This document shows, in pieces, positions 21,164 to 32,162 of a stretch of 64,000 bases of DNA; position 1 is the stretch's first letter, and every line of letters begins with the position of its first letter. The notes beneath the pieces are model-generated. The model was given only the letters and a program-made list of their open reading frames with translations, was not told the DNA's origin and ran no database searches. The stretch is from Micromonospora cremea. Lineage in GTDB: Bacteria > Actinomycetota > Actinomycetes > Mycobacteriales > Micromonosporaceae. The DNA lies in contig NZ_FSQT01000002.1 in assembly GCF_900143515.1 (NCBI RefSeq), positions 2,977,501 through 3,041,500 on the forward strand, given 5' to 3'. The position numbers and the translations under genes were made by a program.

Positions 21164-21214
21164 GCGATCAGGGATGGTGTCGGTGCCGGGTGCGCCGGCA
21201 CCATCCCTGATCGC
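21164..21214. terminator. Perfect 16-bp inverted repeat after mfd
   Basis: GCGATCAGGGATGGTG (21164-21179) and its exact complement (21199-21214) surround a second possible stem, GGTGCCGG/CCGGCACC (21182-21189/21195-21202), which would compete with the inner end of the outer stem. It lies 14 bases after the mfd stop and before the next co-directional gene, a terminator position, but there is no T-run. Confidence 0.65.
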
Positions 21215-21284
21215 CCGGACTGCGTGGGGCGCGTGAGGTGGGGGGCGTCACAGCGACGTGTCCTGCCGTGAGAGAGTGACCGTC

Positions 21285-22061
21285 ATGCGTGCTCGCCGTC
21301 TTGTCGCCGTCGCCAGCGTGGCGGTCGGTCTCGTCGCCCTCTCCGGTTGCCGTGCCGAGCCCGGTATCGCCGCCTACATCGGTGATCACCGCATCACCGA
21401 TGACCGCGTCGCGGCCGTGCTGAAGGACCTGCGGGACAAGAACCCGAAGCCGACCCCGTCGGCGACCCCGTCGTCCACCGTCAGCGGCCAGCCCGCGCCG
21501 CCGGAGCCGCAGCTGCCCGGGGCCGTCCAGGTGGCCAGTGTGCTGGTGCTGAGCGAGGTGTGCGAGCAGATCTCCGAGGAGAAGAACTACCAGCCGCGTG
21601 GCCAGGTGGCGCCCGAGCAGGTCGCTGAGGTTCTCATGCTGGCGCCCGGGACCGGGTACGTGCGGCAGGTGGCCGAGCTCTACACCTGCCTGTCCGGTGT
21701 GCCGTCCGAGCCGGTCGCGCCGACCGAGCAGGAGATGGCCGCTCTGATCGGGGTCGGCCGCGAGGCGGGCCTGATCCCGGCCACCACGACCGACGAGGAC
21801 GCCGCCCGCCAACTCGACGGCGAGCAGCTGCGTGGCGCGCTGGCCACCCGACGGTCGCTGGTCGAGGCGGCCGAAGGCTACGACGTGACGGTCAGCCCCC
21901 GCTACCGCCCGCTCGAGTTCCCGGTGCTCAGCTTCCCCGGCGACGTGCCCGCCGTGAGCGTGCCGCTGGGTGAGCTGGGCTCCGACGCGGTCACCGACAT
22001 CTCCACCCCGGAGCCGGTCCGGTCGACCGCCACTCCGGAGACCGAGGGCACGGCCAGCTGA
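21285..22061 (+). CDS. SurA_N-like lipoprotein
   Basis: 258 residues. Lipoprotein signal with lipobox ALSGC gives lipidated Cys22. The mature protein begins with IAAYIGDHRITDDRVAAVLKDL, the pattern of SurA/PrsA-type chaperone N-terminal domains (a glycine-containing beta strand followed by helices), but no peptidyl-prolyl isomerase domain follows. The tail (about 225-258) is Pro/Ser/Thr-rich. A role in exported-protein folding is an inference. The ATG at 21285 follows GAGAG; a GTG nine bases upstream is possible. mazG starts three bases after its stop, so the two are likely cotranscribed. Confidence 0.72.
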   Translation: MRARRLVAVASVAVGLVALSGCRAEPGIAAYIGDHRITDDRVAAVLKDLRDKNPKPTPSATPSSTVSGQPAPPEPQLPGAVQVASVLVLSEVCEQISEEKNYQPRGQVAPEQVAEVLMLAPGTGYVRQVAELYTCLSGVPSEPVAPTEQEMAALIGVGREAGLIPATTTDEDAARQLDGEQLRGALATRRSLVEAAEGYDVTVSPRYRPLEFPVLSFPGDVPAVSVPLGELGSDAVTDISTPEPVRSTATPETEGTAS

Positions 22062-22063
22062 GC

Positions 22064-23056
22064 ATGGCCGCGCGGATCATCCTGCTGGTCACCTCGCCCC
22101 GGCTGCCGGCCGGTCTGCTGACCTCCGCCGCCTGGGACGTCGTACGCCAGCATCCGGTGCTGACCGGCGCGGAGAGCGAGCTGGCCACGGCCGTGCGCCA
22201 GGCGGGCGTCGAGGTCACCGTCGTGGACGGCCCGGCGACGCAGCCGCTGCTGGACGCGGTCGCGGCGCACGGGGCTGCGGTCTGGCTGGCCGGCCCGGCC
22301 GGCGACGAGTCCCTGGCCCGGGAGCTGGGTCTGCGGCTGGCCCGGGAGCCGGGGTTGGCCGATTTGGAGCTGATGTACGGCTCGTGGGATCCGCCGGGCG
22401 CCCGGCTGCTGGACGCGGTGGCCGTGCTGGACCGGCTGGCCTCGCCGGGCGGCGACCCGTGGAAGCGGGCGCAGACGCACCGCAGCCTCGCCGGTTATCT
22501 GCTGGAGGAGAGCTACGAGGCGTACGACGCGATCAGCGCCGGCGACACCGACGCGCTGCGCGAGGAGTTGGGCGACGTGCTGCTCCAGGTGGTGCTGCAC
22601 GCCCGGCTCGCCGAGGAACTGCCCGAGGGCGAGCGGTGGAACGTCGACGACGTGGCGGGTGGCCTGGTCGACAAGATGATCCGGCGCAATCCGCACGTCT
22701 TCGCCGGCGCGGAGGCGGGCACGCTGGAGGAGATCACCGCCAACTGGGAGCGGATCAAGCGGGCGGAGAAGGCGCGCGACTCGGTGCTGGACGGCGTGGC
22801 GCTGAGCCAGCCCGCCCTCGCCCTGGCCGCGACGATCCTGGACCGCGCCGCCCGCGTCGGGCTGGCCGTTCCGCCGCCACTGGCCGACTCCCAGGTGGAC
22901 GCCGAGGCGAGGCTCGGCGCCAGCCTCCTGGCCACGGTCGCGGCGGCCCGCCAGGCCGACCTGGACCCGGAGGCCGCGCTGCGCCGCACCACCCTGGCCT
23001 ACGCCGAGGCGGTCCGCGCCGCCGAAGTCTCCACCCCGCCCGCCGAACCACGCTGA
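22064..23056 (+). CDS. mazG: Nucleoside triphosphate pyrophosphohydrolase MazG
   Basis: 330 residues. The MazG catalytic domain (about 130-235) has DPWKRAQTHRSL, LLEESYEAYDAI (EExxE), and LREELGDVLLQVVLHARLAEE (second acidic motif). It cleaves NTPs or dNTPs to monophosphates and pyrophosphate, clearing damaged nucleotides. The first 115 residues form an extra N-terminal domain common in actinobacterial MazG, of tetrapyrrole-methylase-like remnant type (inference). The usual CPWD motif reads DPWK here. The ATG at 22064 lies three bases after the upstream gene. Confidence 0.9.
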   Translation: MAARIILLVTSPRLPAGLLTSAAWDVVRQHPVLTGAESELATAVRQAGVEVTVVDGPATQPLLDAVAAHGAAVWLAGPAGDESLARELGLRLAREPGLADLELMYGSWDPPGARLLDAVAVLDRLASPGGDPWKRAQTHRSLAGYLLEESYEAYDAISAGDTDALREELGDVLLQVVLHARLAEELPEGERWNVDDVAGGLVDKMIRRNPHVFAGAEAGTLEEITANWERIKRAEKARDSVLDGVALSQPALALAATILDRAARVGLAVPPPLADSQVDAEARLGASLLATVAAARQADLDPEAALRRTTLAYAEAVRAAEVSTPPAEPR

Positions 23057-23110
23057 TCATGAGGTTGACGGCCGGCGTTGGGTGCGCTGGCCTCGCCAAC
23101 CCCATGATCG
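23054..23110. repeat. Extragenic palindrome overlapping the mazG stop
   Basis: TGATCATGAGGTTG (23054-23067) pairs with CAACCCCATGATCG (23097-23110), with two weak pairs. Its arm matches the arm of the element at 8158-8220 (TGATCATGAAGTTG) except for one base. The mazG TGA stop is the first three bases of the element. Confidence 0.75.
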
Positions 23111-23136
23111 CCGCCGCCCGCGTCGGTGGGGGTCGG

Positions 23137-23148
23137 TAGGGTCGGGGG
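23137..23148 (+). promoter_or_regulatory. -10 box of a leaderless promoter
   Basis: TAGGGT (23137-23142) ends six bases before the GTG at 23149. The sequence between is C and G only, with no adenine-containing ribosome site. Confidence 0.6.
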
Positions 23149-24768
23149 GTGGAAGCGTTTGGGGTTCTGGCGGAGCGGGTCGTCGAGGCGTTGTTGGAGA
23201 GTCGACCGGGTGTCGCGACCGCGGCGGGGGACCACCGCTACGACGACCGGCTGCCGGATCTGTCCGCCGACGCGCTGGCCACTGACCGGGCGATGCTCTC
23301 CGACGCGGCGAACGCGCTGTCCGAACTGGACCCTGACTCGCTCGACGTCGAGGAGCAGGTGGACCATGCGCTGCTCACCTCGTTCGTGGATCGGGAGCTG
23401 TTCGAGCTGACCGAGATCCGGTCGCACGAGTGGGATCCGCTGCACCACAACCCCGGCCCGCTGCTGCACCCGCTGCTGGCCCGCCCGTACGCCCCGGCCG
23501 AGGTGCGGCTGACCCACCTGGCCGGCCGGCTCGCCGCCGTACCGGACGCGCTGGCGACCGCCCGCGCGACGCTGCGGGACATGCCACGGATCCACGCCGA
23601 GACGGCGGTCGGGCAGTTCACCGGCACGGCCGCGCTGATCCGCGACGAGCTGCCGCCGCTGCTCGCCCAGGCGCCTGGCAGCTTCGACCGGGTGGAGCCG
23701 GCGGCCACCGCGGCGATCGCCGCGCTGGAGGAGTTCGTCGCCTGGCTGCGCATCGGCCTGGCCGCCGACAGCGGCCCCGGCCGTGACCCCCGCCTGGGCC
23801 GCCGCCGCTGGGAGGCCCGGCTCTGGCACACCCTGGACACCGAGCTGGGCGCCGCCGAGATCCAGCGCCGCGCCTGGGCCAACCTGGACCGGGTCACCGC
23901 GGAGATCCGCGAGGCGTCCGTCGAGCTGGTCGGCGGTCGGGCCGACGACGCGGCGGTACGCCGGGCGCTGGATGTGCTCGCCGCCGAGCACCCGGACGAC
24001 CGGACCATCGTCGAGCTGGCCGGGGTGACCCTGGACGAGGCGACCGATTTCGTCCGCGCGCACGACCTGATCACCCTGGTCGACGACCGGTGCGTGATCC
24101 AGGAGATGCCGGAGTTCGCCCGGGGCGTCGCGGTGGCGTACTGCGACTCGCCCGGCCCGCTGGAGACCGCGGCACTGCCGACGTTCTACTGCATCGCGCC
24201 CACCCCCACGGACTGGCCGGCGCACCGGGTCGAGTCGTTCTACCGCGAGTACAACGACCACATGATCCGCAACCTGACCGTGCACGAGGCGATGCCCGGG
24301 CACTTCCTCCAGCTCGCCCACGCCCGCCGTTACGTCGGTGGCACCCGGGTCCGGGCGCTGGCCGAGTCGGGCCCGTTCATCGAGGGCTGGGCCGTGTACG
24401 CCGAGGAGCTGATGGCCGGGCTCGGCTTCGGCGGCCTGCCGGTGCGGTTGCAGCAGCTCAAGATGCAGCTGCGGATGACCATCAACGCGCTGCTCGACCA
24501 GTTGGTGCACGCCGAGGACCTGCCCGAGGCCGAGGCGATGGCGCTGATGACCGGGCGCGGCTTCCAGGAGGAGGGCGAGGCCGCCGGCAAGTGGCGCCGG
24601 TCGCTGCTCACGTCCACCCAGCTCTCCACCTACTTCGTCGGGTACAGCGAGGTGGCCGAGATCGCCGCCGCCCGCCCGCACGGGGTGTCGGTGCGTGACT
24701 GGCACGACGCGATGCTCGCCCACGACTGCCCGCCCCCGCGCCACCTGCGCACTCTGCTCGATGTCTGA
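23149..24768 (+). CDS. DUF885 family protein (putative metallohydrolase)
   Basis: 539 residues, the full length of DUF885. The motif VHEAMPGHFLQLAHARRY (about 379-396) holds a His-Glu pair and a second His as in zinc peptidases, and downstream EGWAVYAEELM supplies a possible third ligand Glu. No signal peptide is visible, so it probably acts in the cytoplasm, perhaps on peptides or esters. The next gene overlaps its stop by eight bases, so the two are translationally coupled. Confidence 0.88.
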   Translation: MEAFGVLAERVVEALLESRPGVATAAGDHRYDDRLPDLSADALATDRAMLSDAANALSELDPDSLDVEEQVDHALLTSFVDRELFELTEIRSHEWDPLHHNPGPLLHPLLARPYAPAEVRLTHLAGRLAAVPDALATARATLRDMPRIHAETAVGQFTGTAALIRDELPPLLAQAPGSFDRVEPAATAAIAALEEFVAWLRIGLAADSGPGRDPRLGRRRWEARLWHTLDTELGAAEIQRRAWANLDRVTAEIREASVELVGGRADDAAVRRALDVLAAEHPDDRTIVELAGVTLDEATDFVRAHDLITLVDDRCVIQEMPEFARGVAVAYCDSPGPLETAALPTFYCIAPTPTDWPAHRVESFYREYNDHMIRNLTVHEAMPGHFLQLAHARRYVGGTRVRALAESGPFIEGWAVYAEELMAGLGFGGLPVRLQQLKMQLRMTINALLDQLVHAEDLPEAEAMALMTGRGFQEEGEAAGKWRRSLLTSTQLSTYFVGYSEVAEIAAARPHGVSVRDWHDAMLAHDCPPPRHLRTLLDV

Positions 24769-25213
24769 GGAAACTGCCGGGCTGCACGCGCTCCCCCAGG
24801 TCAAGGAGTGGGTGGACGGTTGGGGGAGCTTCGATCACGGGTCCTTCGTGCTGGTCAACACCACTGTCGCGGAGGCCGTGGTGCTGGCCGACATCCTCTG
24901 GCCCCGGTTCGTCGAGTACCGCGGCGGTGTGTTCCTCGGCTTCCGCTTCGACGCCGAGGGGGTGGACACCTGGCTCGCCGAGCTGGATGGTGACGTCCCA
25001 CGGGTGGAGTCGATGATCAACCACCTGCACCTGTGGGACATCATGAACCCGGCGGGCGACGCCGAGTATGTCGCGCTGTCGGCGCTGGCGCCGCGGATCG
25101 CCGAGGCGTGGCGGGCCGCACTACTGCTCCGGTTGCCCGACCGCGATTTCGTGGTCACCGTCGCCGACGACCCGGAGGACTACGGGCCCACCCTCTACCT
25201 GGCCTCGGCCTGA
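24761..25213 (+). CDS. Conserved-looking protein coupled to the DUF885 gene
   Basis: 150 residues I do not recognise. It is a compact soluble alpha/beta-looking sequence with FDHGSFVLVNTTVAEAVVLAD, WPRFVEYRGGVFLGFRFDA and SMINHLHLWDIM. No membrane helix or metal motif. The ATG at 24761 overlaps the end of the DUF885 gene by eight bases, suggesting a partner function or at least linked expression. It ends before a stem-loop shared with the convergent nudC gene. Confidence 0.7.
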   Translation: MSEETAGLHALPQVKEWVDGWGSFDHGSFVLVNTTVAEAVVLADILWPRFVEYRGGVFLGFRFDAEGVDTWLAELDGDVPRVESMINHLHLWDIMNPAGDAEYVALSALAPRIAEAWRAALLLRLPDRDFVVTVADDPEDYGPTLYLASA

Positions 25214-25215
25214 CC

Positions 25216-25241
25216 GCTGCCTCCGGCGCACCCGAGGCAGC
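25216..25241. terminator. Stem-loop between convergent genes
   Basis: GCTGCCTC and GAGGCAGC form a perfect 8-bp stem with a 10-base loop in the 41-base gap between the 150-residue protein gene and nudC. Confidence 0.6.
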
Positions 25242-25254
25242 AACGTCGCGAAAG

Positions 25255-26117
25255 TCACCGCCGTCCGGCGGTCGCCGTCGCGTCGATCAGCCAGCGCGAG
25301 ATGGAGTACGCGGGCGGCAGCTCCGCCGGCAGCGCGTCCAGGCCGAACCAGCGGGCCTCGGTCAGCTCCCGGCCGTCGACCACCGGCTCGGCCAGCGGGT
25401 CGGCGGCACGGGCGGTGAAGCCGGCGAGCAGCACCCCGGGACCGGAGATCGCCCACGGCTGGCTGCCGAAGTAGGCCATCCCGTCGACGCTGAGCCCGAC
25501 CTCCTCGCCGACCTCCCGGTGCACTGCCGCCTCCAGGGTCTCGCCGGCCTCGACGAAACCGGCCACCAGCGCCCACAGCCCGGTCGGGCCGGTGGCGTGC
25601 CGGACCAGCAGCAGCTCGTCGGCGCGACCGGACGGGCCGGGCCGGGTGATCGCGACCAGCACCGCGGCGGAGAGCTGCATCGGGACGTATAGGCCGCAGT
25701 CGGGGCAGCGCCGGGAGGTCTCGCCGGGCTGGTCGGTCAGCTCGGCACGGCAGGCGCCGCACCACCGGTGGGTACGTCGCCAGGTGACCACGGCCAACGC
25801 CCGGCCGGCCAGCGTGGCGAGCGGCTCGGGCACCTCGGCGGCGAGCGACGCCCATCCCCGCGCCCGGCCGGGGACCCCGTCGGCGGTGGCCAGGTCGGTC
25901 GCCCACGCGGGCACCCCGTCGAGGGTGCCCAACGGCACCCAGGGGGTGTCGGCGGGCAGGTCGGCGACCCGGGCCACCGTCCCGTCGGCGGTGGTCAGCA
26001 GCTTCGCGCCGATCACCGGCAGGGCCAGGTCGGTGGGCGCGGGCGGGCGGCCGAGGTCGGCCCCCGGCTGGAACCCGGCGCGCTGCGCGGTGGGCGCGGA
26101 CCCGACGGCAGGGCCGG

Positions 26118-26121
<4 letters not shown>
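25255..26121 (-). CDS. nudC: NAD(+) diphosphatase (NADH pyrophosphatase)
   Basis: 288 residues. It splits NAD(H) into AMP and NMN(H) and can remove NAD caps from RNA in characterised NudC enzymes. Seen: a four-cysteine zinc ribbon (RWCGAC and RRCPDC), the Nudix box GFVEAGETLEAAVHREVGEE and the NADH-specific SQPWAISGPG motif. The usual SQPWPFPxS reads slightly differently here. The GTG start overlaps the stop codon of the upstream lipoprotein gene by four bases, so the two form an operon. Confidence 0.93.
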
Positions 26122-28307
<2,186 letters not shown>

Positions 28308-28339
28308 GACGCGCGAAGCCTCGGGGGAGGGGTGTGACG

Positions 28340-28981
28340 ATGCAGCAGCGCCGCACACCGGGTGGTCAGCGTCCCGCCCGCCGGCCGGGTCAGTCCGGTC
28401 GGCCGGGCGGCGGCCGCGCCACGCGGGGATCGGTCCGGGAGGCCGGCGTACGCGCCGAGCCGCGCGGCGCCGCTGGTCGGGCGCCGGGCGCGGCCCGGAG
28501 CGCCGAGGGGGTTCGCTCCGCGAACCGTCCGGCGGCGGCCCGGCGTACCGCCGCCGGTGGTGCCGTCAAGCGGCTCGCCGCACCCCACCCCCGTCGCTTC
28601 ACCGGCCGGGCCACCGTGCTGTTCGCGGTCCTGATCGCGCTCGCCCTGGCCTACACCTACCCGGTCCGGGTCTACCTGGACCAGCAGGCCGACATCGAGC
28701 GGATGGAGGCCGCCCAGGCGGCGCAGGAAGAAGAGATCGGCAAACTCGCCGCCGAGGCCGCCAAATGGCAGGACGACGAGTACATCAAGACCCAGGCCCG
28801 GGAACGGTTCTTCATGGGCCGGCCGGGCGAGAAGATGATGGTGGTGCTCCACGACCCGGAGGGCGCTGCCCGGGACGCCGGAAAGTCGGCCGGAGCGGCC
28901 GCCCCGGCCGGTCCGGTGACCTGGTACGACACGCTCTGGTCGAGCGTTCAGGCGGCGGACAGCCAGCAGCCGGGTAAGTGA
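28340..28981 (+). CDS. Septum formation initiator family protein (DivIC/FtsB-like)
   Basis: 213 residues. About 90 N-terminal residues are Arg/Gly/Ala/Pro-rich and cytoplasmic. One membrane helix follows (about 93-112), then a coiled coil (about 115-145, QADIERMEAAQAAQEEEIGKL is within it) and the short motif DDEYIKTQARERFFMGRPGE typical of DivIC/FtsB. These proteins join the divisome with FtsL. The long basic tail is a usual actinobacterial feature. ATG 28340 is nine bases after GGAGG; a GTG six bases upstream is possible. Confidence 0.88.
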   Translation: MQQRRTPGGQRPARRPGQSGRPGGGRATRGSVREAGVRAEPRGAAGRAPGAARSAEGVRSANRPAAARRTAAGGAVKRLAAPHPRRFTGRATVLFAVLIALALAYTYPVRVYLDQQADIERMEAAQAAQEEEIGKLAAEAAKWQDDEYIKTQARERFFMGRPGEKMMVVLHDPEGAARDAGKSAGAAAPAGPVTWYDTLWSSVQAADSQQPGK

Positions 28982-29006
28982 ACCACCGACCAGCGCACCA
29001 GGAGAG

Positions 29007-29573
29007 ATGGGCACCGTGACTGTCGCACCACCGCCGGAGTCGGCGGCGGATTCCGTACCCCTGCCGCACCGCGAGCCGGCCACCGAGGCCGACCTGGCCG
29101 CGGTGGGCGCGCAGCTCGGCCGCCCGCCACGTGGGACCCGGGCGGTGGCGCACCGCTGCCCGTGTGGTCTGCCGGACGTGGTGGAGACGACGCCCCGCCT
29201 CGCCGACGGCACGCCGTTCCCGACGCTGTACTACCTGACCTGCCCCCGGGCCACGGCGGCGTGCAGCCGGCTGGAGTCGGCCGGGCTGATGAAGGAGATG
29301 GCCGACCGGCTGACGACGGATCCCGAGCTGGCCGCCCGCTACCGGGCGGCGCACGAGGATTACCTCACCCGCCGGGAGGCGATCGGCGAGGTGCCCGAGA
29401 TCGCCGGCATCTCGGCTGGCGGCATGCCTGGCCGGGTGAAGTGCCTGCACGTGCACCTGGGGCACGCGCTGGGTGCCGGCCCCGGGGTGAACCCGTTCGG
29501 CGACGAGACGCTGGCGCTGGTCGAACCTTGGTGGACGGCCGGCCCGTGCGTGGACGTGCCGGCGGGCGAATGA
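29007..29573 (+). CDS. DUF501 protein
   Basis: 188 residues. Cys/His-containing core: VAHRCPCGLPDVVETTPRLA, then PTLYYLTCPRATAACSRLES and GRVKCLHVHLGHALGAGPG. These match DUF501, an actinobacterial family of unknown function regularly found between divIC and ppx. The Cys and His residues could bind metal (inference). The ATG follows AGGAGAG. The next gene overlaps its stop by four bases. Confidence 0.88.
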   Translation: MGTVTVAPPPESAADSVPLPHREPATEADLAAVGAQLGRPPRGTRAVAHRCPCGLPDVVETTPRLADGTPFPTLYYLTCPRATAACSRLESAGLMKEMADRLTTDPELAARYRAAHEDYLTRREAIGEVPEIAGISAGGMPGRVKCLHVHLGHALGAGPGVNPFGDETLALVEPWWTAGPCVDVPAGE

Positions 29574-30112
29574 GCGCGGACGCCGGGTGGTCGGCACCGG
29601 CTGCCGAGAGCCAGATCCTGGTGCGGCGTGCCCGCACCGGGGACGTGCGTGGCATCCGGCGGCTGGTCGACACGTACACCGACGACCGGCGGCTGCTGAG
29701 CAAGGCCACCGTCACCCTCTACGAGGACGTGCAGGAGTTCCGGGTGGCGGTCCGCGCCGAGGACGGCGCCGTGGTGGGCTGTGGCGCGCTGCACGTGATG
29801 TGGGAGGACCTGGCCGAGATCCGCACGGTCGCGGTGGATCCGTCCTGCCGGGGCCAACGGATCGGGCACCGGCTGGTCGGTGAGCTGATCGACGCTGCTC
29901 GGGAACTGGGCGTGGCCCGCATCTTCGTGCTCACCTTCGAGACCCGGTTCTTCGCCTCGTTCGGGTTCCAGGCGATCGACGGCGCGCCGGTGCCGCAGCC
30001 GGTCTACGAGCAGCTGCTGCGCTCGTACGACGAGGGTGTCGCGGAGTTCCTGGACCTGGAGCGGGTGAAGCCGAACACGCTGGGCAACACCCGGATGCTG
30101 CTGCGGCTCTAG
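29570..30112 (+). CDS. GNAT N-acetyltransferase, amino-acid acetyltransferase type
   Basis: 180 residues. One GNAT domain with acetyl-CoA motif VDPSCRGQRIGHRLVGELID. ETRFFASFGFQAID and the overall length resemble short ArgA-type acetyltransferases of actinobacteria, which start arginine synthesis by acetylating glutamate. No amino-acid kinase-like domain is present. The ATG overlaps the DUF501 stop (ATGA). Its stop codon overlaps the convergent esterase stop within CTAG, leaving no room for a terminator. Confidence 0.82.
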   Translation: MSADAGWSAPAAESQILVRRARTGDVRGIRRLVDTYTDDRRLLSKATVTLYEDVQEFRVAVRAEDGAVVGCGALHVMWEDLAEIRTVAVDPSCRGQRIGHRLVGELIDAARELGVARIFVLTFETRFFASFGFQAIDGAPVPQPVYEQLLRSYDEGVAEFLDLERVKPNTLGNTRMLLRL

Positions 30113-31002
30113 GTGGTGGCCTTGCGGGGGTGCGCGGCGAAGAACTCCCACATCAGGTCGGTGGCCGACAGACCGGCGGTGGGTGCGGCGAACTGACCGG
30201 TTGTCGCCCCCGGCCAGCTGTGGCCCATGCTGGCGATCGTGTAGATGCTGACCTCGCTGCCGTCCGCGCAGCGGGCCATGGTCCGGGTAACCCCCGGCAC
30301 TCCGGAGGCCTTCGGGCTGGGCTTGCACCGGAGTCGCTGCTGCCAGGTCCGCATGCCCGCCTCGAAGACCGAGTCGTTCCGGTCCTGCGACCCGATGAAG
30401 GTGATCACCGAAACGGGGCTCTTCGGTATGTAGTTGTCGGGTGTGGTCATAGGGCCGATGTAGCCGCCGCTGACCACCCCGATCGCGGCGAAACGGCCCG
30501 CACTCTCCACCGCCGCCCGGAAACTCATGTCGGCACCGTTCGAGATGCCGGTGAGGAAGACCCGGGTCGGGTCGACCCGCCAGGTCTGTACCAGGTGGTC
30601 GGTGAGTGCGTTGAGGAAGCCGACGTCGTCCGTCTTGCCGCAGCAGATCAGCGCGTTGAAGCCGCCACCCTGCCCGTCGGGGTAGGCGACCAGGACGTTG
30701 TCCTTGTCGGCCTTGGCGTCCAGACCGGTCAGCTCCCGCATGGCGGAGCCGGTTCCGGGAAAGAAGTGCAGCGCGATGACCAGTGCGGGTGACCGGCTGG
30801 GGTCGTACCCGTCTGGTGCGTGCAGCAGGTAGGCGCGGTCGAGCCCGTTGTGCTTCAGGGTGAGCCGGTGATCGCCCGGCGCTGGGCGTTCAGCCGACGG
30901 GGAGGGTGCGGCTGAAGGGGCCGACGAAGGCTGCCCCCGCTCGCAGGCCGCGGCGGCCACGATGAGACAAAGCCCCGTCAACACTGCCATCGTCCGACGC
31001 AC
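30109..31002 (-). CDS. Secreted or lipid-anchored esterase, PHB-depolymerase type
   Basis: 297 residues. The N-terminal segment RRTMAVLTGLCLIVAAAACE gives a signal peptide with a possible lipobox (AAAAC). The alpha/beta-hydrolase domain has LVIALHFFPGTGS (oxyanion region), the nucleophile elbow GISNGADMSF, and a His in SMGHSWPG. It resembles feruloyl-esterase/polyhydroxyalkanoate-depolymerase-like enzymes. Start: GTG at 31000-31002, which adds two Arg before the hydrophobic core; the ATG four codons later also works. Substrate unknown. Confidence 0.78.
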   Translation of the reverse strand: MRRTMAVLTGLCLIVAAAACERGQPSSAPSAAPSPSAERPAPGDHRLTLKHNGLDRAYLLHAPDGYDPSRSPALVIALHFFPGTGSAMRELTGLDAKADKDNVLVAYPDGQGGGFNALICCGKTDDVGFLNALTDHLVQTWRVDPTRVFLTGISNGADMSFRAAVESAGRFAAIGVVSGGYIGPMTTPDNYIPKSPVSVITFIGSQDRNDSVFEAGMRTWQQRLRCKPSPKASGVPGVTRTMARCADGSEVSIYTIASMGHSWPGATTGQFAAPTAGLSATDLMWEFFAAHPRKATT

Positions 31003-31099
31003 GCTGGCCACCCCCCGTCGATCCCGACGTCCACACTGGAGGCAGCCGGCGTCTGGATCAACCCTTTCGGTCCTGGCCGAAGGCAGGCAGGCTGTCCCC

Positions 31100-32134
31100 A
31101 TGCTTCGCCTCGAGCTCGGGCCGGCGGACCTGTGCCGGGTGCGGTTCGCCGACCGGCTGCACCCGGTCGGGACCGCGCTGCTGGCCGGTCAGTGGCTGCG
31201 TGATCCCACGGTCGCGATGATGGCGCCGTCCCTGGCCGAGCACGCGGGGGCTGTCGAGGCTGTCGGCGTCGCCCAGGCGGCCACCGCGATTCTGCGGCAC
31301 CTCCTGCCCGGTCGGGGGAGCCTGCCGGATTTCGTCACCCCCTTCGACGGCATGGAGTCGCTGGCGGCCGGTCTCGAGGCGATCCGGGCCACCCCGGCGC
31401 GCCGGGTCCGGGCCGAGATCACCGCCGCGTACGCCGATGTGGCCGCGAGCCCGCTGCGGCGACGGTTCGCGGCGGCCGACCCGGAGACGCTGGACCTGTT
31501 CGGCGGGGCCGTGCGCACCTGGTTCGAGGCTGTCCTGGCGCCGCACTGGCCCGATCTGGTGGCGGCGTACCGCCAGCAGGTGACCTGCGCCAGCCAGCGG
31601 TTGGCCCGGCACGGCCTGACCAACCTCTTCGACGATCTGCACCCGGCGATCCGCTGGCGGGAACCGGTGCTGGAGGTGCGGACCTGGTGGCACGGAGAGC
31701 TGACCGGCACGGGGCACGGGCTCATCCTGTCGCCCTCCCCGTTGGCGGGTCCCCGCCCCCGGGTGCTGTTCGAGCCGGGTCGGCCGATCCTGCTCGTCTA
31801 CCCGGTGCCGATGCCTCGCCGGGCGGCCTCCGCGGGGGTCGACTCCCTCGGCCGGCTGCTCGGCACCACTCGGGCGCTGGTGCTCCGCCGGCTCGCGGAC
31901 GACGGCGGGCTGACCACGACGGTGCTGGCCCGGGCCGTCGGGATCAGTCTCTCCTCGACGTCGGAGCACGCCAGCGCGCTGCGGTCGGCCGGGCTGATCG
32001 CCAGCGAGCGGGACGGCGGGGCCGTGCGGCACCACCTGACACCGCTCGGTGCGCAGCTGCTGGACGCCGGCTCGGAGGCGTCGGTGCCGGACCTCTCGGC
32101 GGCGTGGCCCTCGACCGGACAACCCGCCGGGTGA
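31100..32134 (+). CDS. ArsR-type winged-helix regulator with DUF5937-like N-terminus
   Basis: 344 residues. Residues about 1-250 form an uncharacterised domain (GPADLCRVRFADRLHPVGTA at the start) of the DUF5937 type found fused to winged helices in actinobacteria. The C-terminal part (about 255-325) is a winged helix with ALVLRRLADDGGLTTTVLAR and ISLSSTSEHASALRSAGLI, as in ArsR regulators. Metal-binding cysteines of classical ArsR are absent. It is divergent from the esterase gene, which may be a target. The ATG at 31100 has a weak ribosome site. Confidence 0.8.
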   Translation: MLRLELGPADLCRVRFADRLHPVGTALLAGQWLRDPTVAMMAPSLAEHAGAVEAVGVAQAATAILRHLLPGRGSLPDFVTPFDGMESLAAGLEAIRATPARRVRAEITAAYADVAASPLRRRFAAADPETLDLFGGAVRTWFEAVLAPHWPDLVAAYRQQVTCASQRLARHGLTNLFDDLHPAIRWREPVLEVRTWWHGELTGTGHGLILSPSPLAGPRPRVLFEPGRPILLVYPVPMPRRAASAGVDSLGRLLGTTRALVLRRLADDGGLTTTVLARAVGISLSSTSEHASALRSAGLIASERDGGAVRHHLTPLGAQLLDAGSEASVPDLSAAWPSTGQPAG

Positions 32135-32149
32135 CCGCCTGGCCTGCCG

Positions 32150-32162
32150 TAAGGTTGCTGCC
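32150..32162 (+). promoter_or_regulatory. -10 box of a leaderless ppx promoter
   Basis: TAAGGT (32150-32155) ends seven bases before the GTG at 32163. Confidence 0.55.
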
